This document shows, one piece after another, positions 63,851 through 64,000 of a stretch of DNA of 64,000 nucleotides. The notes beneath the pieces were generated by a model. It worked only from the letters and a program-made list of their open reading frames with translations, did no database searches and was not told where the DNA came from. Each line of letters opens with the position of its first letter. Position 1 is the stretch's first letter. This DNA is from Todiramphus chloris collaris (Eukaryota; Chordata; Aves; Coraciiformes; Alcedinidae): NCBI GenBank assembly GCA_025345505.1, contig JANVCC010000062.1, positions 14,886,774 through 14,950,773 on the forward strand. The letters are read 5' to 3'. The position numbers were made by a program, and so were the translations under genes.

Positions 63851-64000
63851 GCAAATTTTCATTGTACTTCAGGATAGATATGACATAGCCTGCTGAAGGA
63901 AGCTTTATGATTTCTTAAGCTTCCATTTTAGTTTATTAGCTTAGGTCTGTCAAGGTTTTACATGTCTGTGTTTCTGGCTCTCCTGTTTCAGAGCTGCTCC
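63851..64000. other. Noncoding DNA to window end
   Basis: No feature recognised. Confidence 0.5.

Overview
The window looks like nuclear DNA from a bird, or possibly another sauropsid. The diagnostic evidence is a CR1 LINE at 29526-30300. Its endonuclease segment and its 3' end are both recognisable and match the CR1 type that dominates bird genomes. Two shorter CR1 3'-end fragments lie at 33596-33656 (minus) and 61625-61690 (plus). No L1, Alu or B1 copies were seen, and interspersed repeats are sparse, which fits a gene-poor bird macrochromosome segment better than a mammal. The species cannot be named from the sequence.

I found no protein-coding gene, exon with recognisable protein similarity, rRNA, tRNA, CRISPR array or bacterial-type operon. 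Open reading frames are all short (the longest is 154 codons). Many begin at TTG or GTG, which are not normal eukaryotic starts, and none except the CR1 relic resembles a known family. The window is best read as a gene desert or the inside of a very large intron.

Layout: 1-8 kb is AT-rich unique DNA with one short tandem duplication and poly-T runs. A MIR-type SINE relic lies at 8.07-8.19 kb and an ancient LINE-like relic near 10.9 kb. AT-rich microsatellites sit at 12.2 and 13.5 kb. A perfect 30-bp palindrome is at 23.1 kb, with homopolymer and A-rich tracts at 26.6-28.1 kb. From 29.0 to 30.3 kb is the most complex part: a GC-rich, inverted-repeat-rich stretch that can be drawn as a cloverleaf-like fold, joined directly to the rearranged CR1. 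From 31 to 46 kb are AT repeats, a CR1 fragment, two MIR-like relics, a likely conserved noncoding block near 37 kb and two GC-richer patches at 40 and 42 kb. From 46 to 64 kb are a purine-rich tract, an ancient LINE-like relic, a second near-perfect palindrome at 53.3 kb, a long polypyrimidine tract at 57.4 kb, a CR1 tail at 61.6 kb and an AT-rich block at 63.1 kb that could be regulatory.

No new gene system is visible. The items most worth a second look are the structured GC-rich segment beside the CR1, the two palindromes, and the candidate conserved noncoding elements, which only cross-species alignment can confirm.
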